Shown in pieces: positions 16,311 to 24,310 of a stretch of DNA of 64,000 bases. Numbering within the stretch: the stretch's first letter is position 1; each line of letters opens with the position of its first letter. Below the pieces are notes generated by a model. That model saw only the letters and a program-made list of their open reading frames with translations. It did not search any database and was not told where the DNA came from. This DNA is from Bradyrhizobium diazoefficiens (lineage in GTDB: Bacteria; Pseudomonadota; Alphaproteobacteria; Rhizobiales; Xanthobacteraceae): positions 2,353,001-2,417,000 of the forward strand of contig NZ_CP067100.1 in NCBI RefSeq assembly GCF_016616235.1, in the 5' to 3' direction. The position numbers were made by a program, and so were the translations under genes.

Positions 16311-17561
16311 ATGGGCTTTGAGCATCATCTGCCCACGCGGCGCGAGCTTCTGGTCGGCTCCGGTGCATTGTTCGCATGGAGCCAGATGCCGCGGATTGCA
16401 CGCGCCGAAGGGCGCGATCCGCGCCTGCTCGTGATCGTGCTGCGCGGCGCGCTCGACGGTCTTGGCGCGGTCGCGCCGGTCGGTGATCCCGACTGGATAA
16501 GCTTGCGCGGCGATCGCGCGCTGCTGCTGGACGGCAAGCCGCCGGCGCTGCCGCTCGATGCCTTCTTTGCGCTCAATCCGGCGATGCCGAATCTGCACCG
16601 GCTCTACAAAAGCGGCAAGGCCGCGATCGTCCACGCCACCGCGACGCCCTATCGCGAGCGCTCGCATTTCGACGGCCAGGACGTGCTCGAGAGCGGGTTC
16701 ACCAAGCCCGGCGCCACCGCATCGGGATGGCTCAACCGGGCGCTGCTCGCGATGGAGTCGGGCGGACGCGTCGATCCGCGCGGCAGCCGCGCGCTCAGCA
16801 TCGGCTCCGTGACGCCGCTGGTGGTGCGCGGCGCGGCGCCGGTCATGACATGGGTGCCGCAGAAATTGCTGCCGGCGAGCGAGGACACGCAGAACCGCCT
16901 GCTCGATCTCTACCAGCACACCGATCCCAAGCTTGCGACCGTGCTCCAGGCGCGCATGAGGCTGGCCTCGCTCGGCGGCGCACCGGGTGCGGGCGATCCG
17001 ATGTCGGATGATCCGACCCTGGCGCCTCCGGGCATCGCGCGCGTGCGCGCCTACTTTGCCGAGGCCGCCGGCACCGCCGCGCGCTATCTCGCCAAGCCCG
17101 ATGGCCCCCGCGTCGGCGCCATGGGCTTCGTCGGCTGGGACACGCACATCGCGGAAGGCGCAGCCTCCGGCCAGCTCTACAATCTGCTCGGCGCGCTCGA
17201 CGGCGCGTTCGCGGCGATCGAGAGCAACCTGGGCGAGGCGTGGAAAGAGACCGTGGTCGCCGTCGTCACCGAGTTCGGCCGCACCGCGCGCATCAACGGC
17301 ACGCAGGGAACGGATCACGGGACGGCCACGGTCGCCTTCCTCATGGGCGGCGGGCTTGCCGGCGGCCGCGTCATCGCGGACTGGCCGGGCCTCAAGCCGG
17401 CGCAGTTGTTCGAGGATCGCGACCTCAAGCCGACCACTGACTTACGTGCCGTGCTGAAGGGTCTGCTCAGGGATCATCTGCGCGTCGAGGAGAAGGTGCT
17501 GGCCGAGACGGTCTTCCCCGGCAGCACTGAGGTCAGACCGATGGGAGGCCTCGTCGGCTGA
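16311..17561 (+). CDS. DUF1501 domain-containing protein, Tat-exported
   Basis: A 416-residue DUF1501 protein of the sulfatase/alkaline-phosphatase-like superfamily. The N-terminus TRRELLVGSGALFAW has the twin-arginine pattern, suggesting folded export to the periplasm. The body begins LLVIVLRGALDGLGAVAP, and the late block VTEFGRTARINGTQGTDHGTAT is the signature region with its Asp-His pair. Start ATG 16311 follows GGAGGTGA. It partners the DUF1800 gene; the pair is widespread but has no assigned biochemical role. Confidence 0.88.
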   Translation: MGFEHHLPTRRELLVGSGALFAWSQMPRIARAEGRDPRLLVIVLRGALDGLGAVAPVGDPDWISLRGDRALLLDGKPPALPLDAFFALNPAMPNLHRLYKSGKAAIVHATATPYRERSHFDGQDVLESGFTKPGATASGWLNRALLAMESGGRVDPRGSRALSIGSVTPLVVRGAAPVMTWVPQKLLPASEDTQNRLLDLYQHTDPKLATVLQARMRLASLGGAPGAGDPMSDDPTLAPPGIARVRAYFAEAAGTAARYLAKPDGPRVGAMGFVGWDTHIAEGAASGQLYNLLGALDGAFAAIESNLGEAWKETVVAVVTEFGRTARINGTQGTDHGTATVAFLMGGGLAGGRVIADWPGLKPAQLFEDRDLKPTTDLRAVLKGLLRDHLRVEEKVLAETVFPGSTEVRPMGGLVG

Positions 17562-17589
17562 CGAGGCTCGTTGCAACCGGATCGGGTTC

Positions 17590-17757
17590 ATGATGTGCAC
17601 ACTGACGCAATTCGAGCTCGACTTTCTCGCCAGCCTGAAAACCGGCTGGCGACGGCTTTATCGGCGCGAGCTGATGCGGCTGTTGAAGGGCGACGCCGAG
17701 TGCGGTGAGGCCCGGTCGGACGCGCACCCCATCATTTTGCAGATCATATCGGGCTGA
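17590..17757 (+). CDS. Small hypothetical protein (55 aa)
   Basis: ATG 17590 to TGA 17757. The product has a helical, mixed-charge composition (LTQFELDFLASLKTGWRRLY then RRELMRLLKG), looks protein-like, and has codon usage like its neighbours. There is no strong Shine-Dalgarno sequence. The rest of 17562-17909 holds a hairpin and no other gene. Confidence 0.35.
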   Translation: MMCTLTQFELDFLASLKTGWRRLYRRELMRLLKGDAECGEARSDAHPIILQIISG

Positions 17758-17828
17758 TTTTCCGAAAAATTTGTCCCGATTCAGGACAGCGACTGTGGTG
17801 GAATCGTCACAGTCGGTCCGAAAGGGCC

Positions 17829-17848
17829 GCGGCCCCAAGGCCGCTTTT
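17829..17848 (+). terminator. Small GC hairpin followed by T-run
   Basis: GCGGCC-CCAA-GGCCGC (17829-17844) followed by TTTTGTT. A short factor-independent-type terminator on the plus strand between the DUF1501 gene and the RlpA-like gene. Confidence 0.45.
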
Positions 17849-17909
17849 GTTCAGCCAAGGTTCTGCCCCGATTGCCCACCGAAACTTGCGGTTGTTCGGA
17901 GGGCGCATC

Positions 17910-18425
17910 ATGTCTCGCTTTGCAAGTGCCGAAACTGCCCGGATGTCGCTGGCGACCTCGACCCGGTTGCTGCTTGCAATCGTCGGTGCCGCTTCGCTCG
18001 CCGCGTGTGCGCAGTCGCCGGTCGGCCGCCAGAAAGCCGATCTCGGCACCAGCAGGCAGCCCACGGTCGAGCGTCCGCACCGCGTGGCGATGCTGCATCC
18101 GCGGCCGATCAGGCGGGCGCGTGTCCCTGATACCGACGCGAAGCAAAGCGCCTCGCATGGTCTCGCCAGCTTCTATTCGGATAGCGAGACTGCGAGCGGC
18201 GAGAAGTTCGACAAGAACGAATTGACCGCGGCGCATCCCACCCTGCCGTTCGGCACACGCTTGCGCGTCACCGACGTGTCCTCCGGCCGCTTCGTGACCG
18301 TCAGGGTCAACGATCGCGGGCCATTCGTTCGCGGACGCGTGGTCGACATCTCGCCGTCGGCGGCCGAGGCGCTCGGCATGGTCGACAAGGGCGTCACCAA
18401 TGTCAGGCTCGACGTCGTGCAATAG
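17910..18425 (+). CDS. RlpA-like septal ring / rare lipoprotein A family lipoprotein
   Basis: A 171-residue protein with a signal peptide and lipobox (LAAC, Cys near residue 33), so probably lipid-anchored. The C-terminal double-psi beta-barrel domain shows GLASFYSDSETASGEKFD, LPFGTRLRVTD and VNDRGPFVRGRVVDIS. RlpA proteins are lytic transglycosylases acting on peptidoglycan glycans, often denuded ones at the septum. There is no SPOR domain, so septal targeting is not indicated. ATG 17910 follows GGAGGGC. A second RlpA-like gene lies at 32147. Confidence 0.85.
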   Translation: MSRFASAETARMSLATSTRLLLAIVGAASLAACAQSPVGRQKADLGTSRQPTVERPHRVAMLHPRPIRRARVPDTDAKQSASHGLASFYSDSETASGEKFDKNELTAAHPTLPFGTRLRVTDVSSGRFVTVRVNDRGPFVRGRVVDISPSAAEALGMVDKGVTNVRLDVVQ

Positions 18426-18530
18426 CGCGCGCGATTCATCGGCTGAGACACGCCGCGCTTAACCGCCTGTTAGTCGCTTCTCACGCACCATGGCTGCCCA
18501 AACAATTCGGGGCTCCTGGGGGGCGGACGC

Positions 18531-18692
18531 TTGAACACGATCCAGTATCTCGAAGATCAGGCCGCACGCGCCGAGCGGCTCGCCAAACGGATCACGGATA
18601 CGTCGACGGTTGAGAAGCTCCTGAGCTTCGCAGGCGAGCGCCGCCGCGAGATCGAACTCATCGCCGGCAAGGGGCGCGCCTCACTCTCATAA
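18531..18692 (+). CDS. Small hypothetical protein (53 aa), TTG start
   Basis: TTG 18531 preceded by a GGGGGG stretch at good spacing; stop at 18690-18692. The product is a charged single helix-like peptide (QAARAERLAKRITDTSTVEK, then GERRREIELIAGKG). Composition and ribosome-binding site support a real gene, although no family was recognised. Confidence 0.55.
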   Translation: MNTIQYLEDQAARAERLAKRITDTSTVEKLLSFAGERRREIELIAGKGRASLS

Positions 18693-18774
18693 ATCACGCT
18701 CTGAACGCGTGCCCAGCGCGGAGTTCTTCGAACTTCCGGCGCCAACTGGGCGGAGCGGCGCGGATGTTGCGCGA

Positions 18775-19194
18775 TCAGGTGTGGCTCTCGATGAAGTCGC
18801 TGAGATAGTCGGGCACGCCATCGATATCGCAGCGCGCCTGGATCTCGCCGGCAACATCGGTCGAGATGTCCTTCATCCAATGCTCCAGCGTGTTGAACGA
18901 GATCACCTTGATCGGATCGCTGAAGCAACCGGCGACGAGCTCGCCGATGGTGGTTTCGAGATCGCTGCGTTCGATGCGGATTTCGGTCGCCTCGTCGAGG
19001 CGGTCGATCACCACGAACAGGGTCTGGTCTGCACCGTAGGGCACGATGGACGATGGTACGCCGGCTTCAAGCATCTTGAGGCACTCGTCTTGACGTCCGA
19101 TGCCCGTTAACGGGAAAAAACGGAAGAAGGTTCCTGCCTCACCGGTAAGAAGGAAGTGAGCATCTTGCCGCGCGTGCAGCGTCGGCGCCTGCAC
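18775..19194 (-). CDS. Hypothetical protein (139 aa)
   Basis: No family recognised. The reading frame has consistent third-position GC and a globular alpha/beta composition: FFRFFPLTGIGRQDECLKML, then TLFVVIDRLDEATEIRIERS and an acidic C-terminus. It has a single Cys pair far apart and no membrane segment. It starts 4 bases downstream of the stop of the next minus-strand gene (19199), so the two probably form a bicistronic unit. Confidence 0.6.
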   Translation of the reverse strand: MQAPTLHARQDAHFLLTGEAGTFFRFFPLTGIGRQDECLKMLEAGVPSSIVPYGADQTLFVVIDRLDEATEIRIERSDLETTIGELVAGCFSDPIKVISFNTLEHWMKDISTDVAGEIQARCDIDGVPDYLSDFIESHT

Positions 19195-19198
19195 GCAA

Positions 19199-19474
19199 TC
19201 AGAGAAATTCCCTCAAGCGCGACAGCTCGGCGACGTGCTCGGGCGAGAGGACATCCGTGACCAGCGGCGGCTGCGGCGCCGTGTGGATTTCATAGAGGTG
19301 CCTGGTCGTTGCCGGCTTGTCCATGAATGCGGTGATGCACTGATCGAGCGTGCCTTCGCTCACCTGGTAGGAGTCCCGGTCCGGGCGGCGCTGGTTCGCC
19401 AGTGACGGCCATTTGTGCAGCACCGCAAGCGCGCTGAAATCGACCTTTGAACCCGTACCTGATCCGTCCCCCAT
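19199..19474 (-). CDS. Hypothetical protein (91 aa)
   Basis: ATG at 19474 with GAGGGCAGGACG directly before it; an upstream in-frame codon at 19531 is less likely. The product begins MGDGSGTGSKVDFSALAVLH and ends SPEHVAELSRLREFL. No family recognised. Its stop is 4 bases before the start of the 139-residue gene, suggesting co-transcription. Confidence 0.55.
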   Translation of the reverse strand: MGDGSGTGSKVDFSALAVLHKWPSLANQRRPDRDSYQVSEGTLDQCITAFMDKPATTRHLYEIHTAPQPPLVTDVLSPEHVAELSRLREFL

Positions 19475-19603
19475 CGTCCTGCCCTCACGCAAAAAATGCC
19501 CCAGCACGCGCTCTTGCGTGCCGGGGCCCACACCTATCGCTGCATCTCAATGCCACATGCACTCAACGGGACTGCCGGGAAAAGGTTCCCAGCTTTGTTG
19601 CCG

Positions 19604-22294
19604 TCAGCTTGCGGCCGCCGCGATTTTGTGCCCCGGACGGGCCTGATCGTGGCTGCTCTCGTCGCCGCGGCTGACCTCCGGCGAAAGCCCGGCAAAGCGC
19701 CGCAACGCCTCGGCCATCTGCACGCGGCCCTGCACGCCGGTGATCACCACGTCGACCATTGCAAAGGACGAGTGGAAATGACCGCGCGCCTTGAGTTGCT
19801 GGACCGGGACGCCGCCCGCAGCCATGGCCTCCGCATAGGCGATGCCCTCGTCGCGCAGCGGATCGAACTCGCAGGTCACGACGAAAGCCGGCGGCAGGCC
19901 GGCAACGTTGCCGCGCAGCGGCGAGACACGCGGATCGGTGCGGTCGGCCGGCGAGCAGTAGAGGTCCCAGAACCAGTACATCAGCGAGCGCGTCAGGAAA
20001 TAGCCGGTCGCATTGTCGTTGTAGGACGGACGATCATAGCTGCAGTCGGTGACCGGACAGACCAGCAGCTGGCCGGCGATGTCAGGCCCGCCGCGGTCGC
20101 GCGCGAGCTGGCAGGTGACGGCCGCGATGTTGCCGCCGGCGCTCCAGCCCGCGACCAGCACCGGTCCCGGCTTGCCGCCGAGCTCGGTGGCGTGCTCGGC
20201 GATCCAGCGCGTCGCTGCATAGCCGTCCTCGGCTGCGGCCGGGAAGCGATGCTCCGGCGCATGGCGGTAGCCGACGCTGACGAACATCATGCCGGTCCGC
20301 CGCACCATGTCGCGGCAGAACGGCTCGTCCGACTGCTCGTCGCCGAGCACCCAGCCGCCGCCGTGGAAATAGACCACGACGGGATGCGGCCCCGGCGTCG
20401 CAGGCTTGTAGACGCGGTAAGGCAGCGCGCCCTCGGCGCCGGGCAGGGTGCCGTCGACGATCTCGCCGATCGGCCGTCCCGCCGGCCGGCCCTTGTTGAA
20501 CTCGTTGACGAAGGCGCGGGCGCCGATCGCGCCCATCGACTCGATCGGCGGCAGGTTCAGCGACGTGAGCAGGTTCAGCACCAGCCGCACGTCCGGCTGC
20601 AAGCGCACGACTTCGCCATCGTTGCATTGCGCGGCGCCATCGGGACCGGTGAGCCTGAAGCCGAGCATGCCGCGGCTGACGACCTCGTCGCAGATGCTGC
20701 GATAGGGGCCGGCGCCGCCGGTGTAGGGCATCAGGCCCTGCACCTTGCCGGGCACGTTGGCGCCCGTGTACCAGGTGTTGGCGAGCCGGTGCAGCGTCAG
20801 CATTGAGCAGTCCGCCATGTGCCTGTTCCAGCCGGCCTGCGCCGTCTCGGTCGGCTCGATCGTGGTGAAGCCGGCGTCGCGGAGCGCCGCCAAACGATCG
20901 ACGACCCAGTCGACATGCTGCTCGATCGACACCGCCATGTTCGACAGCACCGACGGGCTGCCGGGCCCGGTGATCATGAAGAAGTTCGGAAAGCCCGCGA
21001 CGGTCAGGCCGAGATAGGTCTGCGGCCCCTGCGCCCAGACATCGGTGAGCGACTTGCCGCCGCGTCCGGTGATCGGATGCACGGCGCGGATCGCACCGGT
21101 CATGGCATCGAAGCCGGTCGCGAACACGATGACGTCGAGATCGACATTGCGCTTGGCCGTCGTGATGCCGCTTGCGGTGATTGCCTTGATCGGCTCCTGG
21201 CGCAGGTTGACTAGGGTGACGTTCGGCCGGTTGTAGGTCGCGTAATAGTTGGTGTCGAGGCATGGACGTTTGGCGCCGAAGGGATGGTCGTGCGGCATCA
21301 GCGCCGCGGCCGTCTCGGGATCCTTCACGGCCGCCGAGATCTTCTCGCGGATCAGGTCCTGGACGATCTTGTTGCCGTCGACATCGACGGCCTGGTCGGC
21401 CCAGAGCTGGGTCAGGATGTGGACGAGGTCGCCGGCGGCCCAGGCGCGCTCGAACCGCTCGCGCCGCTCGGCCTCGCTCAATTGCCAGCTCACCACCGTC
21501 TGCTGCGGATAGGGCACGCCGGCCATCGATTGGCGCGCCTGCTCGCGATAGGCCGCACGATCGCCTTGCAGCAGGCTCATGCGGTCGTCCGGTGCCGGGC
21601 CGTTATGCGCCGGCAGCGCGAAGTTCGGCGTGCGCTGGAACACGGTGAGATGCGCGGCCTGTTCGGCGATCAGCGGGATCGATTGAATCGCCGACGAGCC
21701 CGTGCCGATCACGGCGACGCGCTTGCCGGCGAGATCGACGCCATCATGCGGCCAGCGTCCGGTGAAGTAGATCTTGCCCTCAAAATCCTTGACGCCGTCG
21801 ATCTCCGGCGGCTTCGGCGCGGAGAGGCAGCCCGTGGCCATGATGTAGTGGCGGCACGAGACCGGTGCGCCATTGTCGGTGGTGAGCTGCCAGCGCTCGG
21901 CCGTCTCGTCCCATCTGGCTTCGGTGACCTTGGTCCGGAAGCGGATGTCGCGGCGGAGGTCGTAGCGGTCAGCGACAAAGCCGAAATAGCGCAGGATCTC
22001 GGGCTGGGTCGCGTATTTCTCCGACCAGGTCCAGGCTGTCTCGAGTTCCGGATCGAAGGTGTAGCTGTAGTCGATGGTCTGGATATCGCAACGCGCGCCG
22101 GGATAGCGGTTCCAGTACCAGGTGCCGCCGACGTCGCCGGCCTCTTCGAGGCCGACGGCGGAAAAGCCGGCCTTGCGCAGGCGATGGAGCAGATAGAGGC
22201 CGGCAAATCCGGCGCCGACCACGGCGACGTCGACCTGCTCTGCTATTCCACTCGTGCCCCTGGACTCACGTGCGGCAACCATCGCGTCCGGCAT
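19604..22294 (-). CDS. Baeyer-Villiger-type flavin monooxygenase fused to alpha/beta hydrolase
   Basis: An 896-residue two-enzyme protein. Residues about 20-530 are a flavoprotein monooxygenase with a GAGFAG FAD motif (27-32), the [17 protein letters not shown] block of cyclohexanone-type enzymes, a Baeyer-Villiger fingerprint at 171-182 reading [12 protein letters not shown] (canonical FxGxxxHTxxWP with Phe in place of His), and a second Rossmann motif GTGSSAIQ. Residues about 600-890 are a hormone-sensitive-lipase-like hydrolase with HGGGW near 641, the nucleophile elbow GWSAGG near 715, and C-terminal Asp ([10 protein letters not shown]) and His (GHFHSSF). The pair could oxidise a ketone to an ester and then cleave it. 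The start is taken at [10 protein letters not shown]; the GGAGG is unusually close, so ATG 22282 is possible. Confidence 0.85.
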   Translation of the reverse strand: MPDAMVAARESRGTSGIAEQVDVAVVGAGFAGLYLLHRLRKAGFSAVGLEEAGDVGGTWYWNRYPGARCDIQTIDYSYTFDPELETAWTWSEKYATQPEILRYFGFVADRYDLRRDIRFRTKVTEARWDETAERWQLTTDNGAPVSCRHYIMATGCLSAPKPPEIDGVKDFEGKIYFTGRWPHDGVDLAGKRVAVIGTGSSAIQSIPLIAEQAAHLTVFQRTPNFALPAHNGPAPDDRMSLLQGDRAAYREQARQSMAGVPYPQQTVVSWQLSEAERRERFERAWAAGDLVHILTQLWADQAVDVDGNKIVQDLIREKISAAVKDPETAAALMPHDHPFGAKRPCLDTNYYATYNRPNVTLVNLRQEPIKAITASGITTAKRNVDLDVIVFATGFDAMTGAIRAVHPITGRGGKSLTDVWAQGPQTYLGLTVAGFPNFFMITGPGSPSVLSNMAVSIEQHVDWVVDRLAALRDAGFTTIEPTETAQAGWNRHMADCSMLTLHRLANTWYTGANVPGKVQGLMPYTGGAGPYRSICDEVVSRGMLGFRLTGPDGAAQCNDGEVVRLQPDVRLVLNLLTSLNLPPIESMGAIGARAFVNEFNKGRPAGRPIGEIVDGTLPGAEGALPYRVYKPATPGPHPVVVYFHGGGWVLGDEQSDEPFCRDMVRRTGMMFVSVGYRHAPEHRFPAAAEDGYAATRWIAEHATELGGKPGPVLVAGWSAGGNIAAVTCQLARDRGGPDIAGQLLVCPVTDCSYDRPSYNDNATGYFLTRSLMYWFWDLYCSPADRTDPRVSPLRGNVAGLPPAFVVTCEFDPLRDEGIAYAEAMAAGGVPVQQLKARGHFHSSFAMVDVVITGVQGRVQMAEALRRFAGLSPEVSRGDESSHDQARPGHKIAAAAS

Positions 22295-22425
22295 GGCATT
22301 CCTCCGTGTGTTTTGTTTTGCCGGCAGGCTAGCCCTGCAGGCTCGGCTTGTCATCACAACAAGTGCAATCCTCGGTAGTCGTTTTTGGCGTCACCGTGGC
22401 GGCGCGAACGTTGCTCCAATGCACG

Positions 22426-22437
22426 CATCGCGATGCA
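22426..22437. promoter_or_regulatory. Palindrome in divergent intergenic region
   Basis: GCATCGCGATGC, a perfect 12-base dyad flanked by partly symmetric TGCAC/GCACA, in the 228-base gap between the monooxygenase-hydrolase gene and the divergent 69-residue gene. It could be an operator; the binding protein is unknown. Confidence 0.3.
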
Positions 22438-22522
22438 CAATGGCCGTGATTACCCGGGCTAATCATGCACGATCCCCCTGTGTATGCTTGCGGCTACAAG
22501 CCACGCGTACCAGCCGGGCGTC

Positions 22523-22732
22523 ATGACTGAGTTGAGTGAGCGGACCAAAGCGAACATGGACGTCGTCCTGGAGGAGACGTGCCGCCAATTGCCGCATGGC
22601 GGCGATCACGACAGCCGCAGGTTCATCGCCGAGCGCCTGATCGAGGCGGCACAGGCGGGGCATTCGACGCTCGGCGAGCTCGGGATCATCGCGCGGCGCG
22701 CGCTGGCGGAACTCACGGGCAAGGGCAGCTAG
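22523..22732 (+). CDS. Small conserved-looking hypothetical protein (69 aa)
   Basis: ATG 22523 gives MTELSERTKANMDVVLEETC and ends LGELGIIARRALAELTGKGS. It is a soluble, helix-rich protein with no recognised domain; similar short proteins are, from memory, common in Bradyrhizobium. The ribosome-binding site is weak. It is followed by a strong hairpin that separates it from the convergent gene. Confidence 0.6.
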   Translation: MTELSERTKANMDVVLEETCRQLPHGGDHDSRRFIAERLIEAAQAGHSTLGELGIIARRALAELTGKGS

Positions 22733-22773
22733 CACGGGCTCGATTTGGCTGCATCGATGCGCGCTCTGGACTC

Positions 22774-22805
22774 GGTTCACCTCTCCCCGTCGGGAGAGGT
22801 GAACC
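22774..22805. terminator. Perfect hairpin between convergent genes
   Basis: GGTTCACCTCTCCC (22774-22787), loop CGTC, then the exact complement 22792-22805. The 14-base stem lies between two convergent genes and may serve as a bidirectional terminator or 3'-end stabiliser, although it lacks a T-run. Confidence 0.5.
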
Positions 22806-22816
22806 ACGGATAGTCC

Positions 22817-24046
22817 TCACGGCTCTTCCGGGCGGCGGGACATGAAGCTGGCGGCGCGGGCGTGCGAGACGCCGTGCTCGCCCAGTAACTGAGCTGCCGG
22901 GCTTCTCGTCTCCGGGAAGATGCCCATGAGCATGTCCGCGCCGGTGACCTCGGGCCGGCCGAGCTCCTGCGCATGAAGCTCGGCACGCTGTTCCGCGCGC
23001 TGAAAGGCGGGCGTCGGCTTGGCTTCGCCTTCGCCCTGAATGGCGATGTTGTTCAGCCCGCCATCGACATAGACCCGCAAGCTTGTTCGCATCGCTTCGA
23101 AATCGGCATTGCAGGATCGCAGGAGCTCGGCCGCGTCGTCGTCGTCGAGCAGGGCGAACAGAAGATGTTCGAGCGTGGCATATTGATGGTTGCGCCGGGT
23201 CGCATGCAGGAGCGCACGACGTTTCGTCGCGTGGAGCCGCGGCGATGCCGGACGGCCGAAATCCATGAAGGCATCGACTTGCTTCAGCCGCGCCACGGGA
23301 TCGAGCATCGTCAGAAGATTCTGCTTGTCGTCCATCGGCAGCCGCAAGCGTGCTGCGATGATATCGGCGACGCGTCCGGGGTCGCGGGTCTGCTCAAGGA
23401 GCGGCCAAACGCCGGGGATGCGAATGTCGCGCACCGCCGCATAGCGCTCGAAGCGTTTGACGGCACGCAGGATCAGCTCGGGTGCGTCGGGGATCGGTCC
23501 TTCGCTGAGAGCTGTGACCTCGGCTTCGAAGGCGCCGGTTTCGCCGACGAAGCGATGGATGAGCACACGGCGGTGGACCTGCGTCAGCACCTTCAGCGTG
23601 CCGTCGGGTAGCGGCTCGAGCTCGAGCAGCTGGGCCAGCACGCCGATGGCGTGAACGTCGTCTGCTCCGGGCTCGTCGACGCCCGACTGCTTCTGGATTG
23701 CAAGCACGACCTCGCGCTGCCGCTGGAAAGCATGATCGAGCGCCTGCATGGTCTTTGGGCGGCCGACGAAAAGCGGATAGGTCGCCGCAGGAAAGGGGAC
23801 CAGGTCGCGCAGGGGAACGGCCGGGTAGGCGGCGATGTCGACGTGCGGTGCTGCCTGCACAGCGGCCGTCGCCTTGCGATCGGGGCGATTGGTCTGAAGC
23901 ATTGCCGACAACGTATTCCAATCGGCAACGCCGAACATCCTGGACACCAGCTCCAGGCTCTCGCCATGGCTTATGCTCACGGCCTTCGACTTGAGGGAGT
24001 CGCGCAGGGTCTGCGCCATAGCCTTGGCATCGCGAAAATCGCGCAT
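22817..24046 (-). CDS. Glyoxalase-like / Lon N-terminal / Clp N-terminal domain fusion protein
   Basis: A 409-residue cytoplasmic protein. Residues 1-52 (MRDFRDAKAMAQTLRDSLKS... GVADWNTLSAML) match the short helical region found in 'glyoxalase superfamily' proteins. Residues about 75-265 resemble the Lon substrate-binding domain (VPLRDLVPFPAATYPLFVGR, then a long helical part). Residues about 290-400 resemble the Clp N-terminal double repeat (LHATRRNHQYATLEHLLFALLDDDDAAELL). There is no Walker motif and no protease active site, so it cannot be a protease itself; an adaptor or substrate-recognition role is an inference. ATG 24046 has GGACGGAA upstream. Confidence 0.75.
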   Translation of the reverse strand: MRDFRDAKAMAQTLRDSLKSKAVSISHGESLELVSRMFGVADWNTLSAMLQTNRPDRKATAAVQAAPHVDIAAYPAVPLRDLVPFPAATYPLFVGRPKTMQALDHAFQRQREVVLAIQKQSGVDEPGADDVHAIGVLAQLLELEPLPDGTLKVLTQVHRRVLIHRFVGETGAFEAEVTALSEGPIPDAPELILRAVKRFERYAAVRDIRIPGVWPLLEQTRDPGRVADIIAARLRLPMDDKQNLLTMLDPVARLKQVDAFMDFGRPASPRLHATKRRALLHATRRNHQYATLEHLLFALLDDDDAAELLRSCNADFEAMRTSLRVYVDGGLNNIAIQGEGEAKPTPAFQRAEQRAELHAQELGRPEVTGADMLMGIFPETRSPAAQLLGEHGVSHARAASFMSRRPEEP

Positions 24047-24310
24047 TGATTCCGTCCTTTGCAATGAGCGAACCAGGCGTGTCAGGTGGTTGCGTTGCTG
24101 ACCCGGTCGCTCGGGCAAAGGGTGGCCAAAAAAGGCTTCGATACGTTCACCGTCCCCCTGGCGGGGGTGCAACCGGCAGGTCGTATCTACCGAGGGGAAA
24201 AATTGAACCAAAGCGCGTTCGCTGTCAATTCCAACTGCAAGAGGCTTGCCCCATCACCTCGGAGGCACGTAAATTCCGCAAAGCGCCTTCTCCGCGTTGA
24301 GAACTTGCCG

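Noticed and set aside
19496..22378. Long plus-strand frames antisense to the monooxygenase-hydrolase
   Set aside because: The minus-strand gene has multiple catalytic motifs; the plus frames have none.
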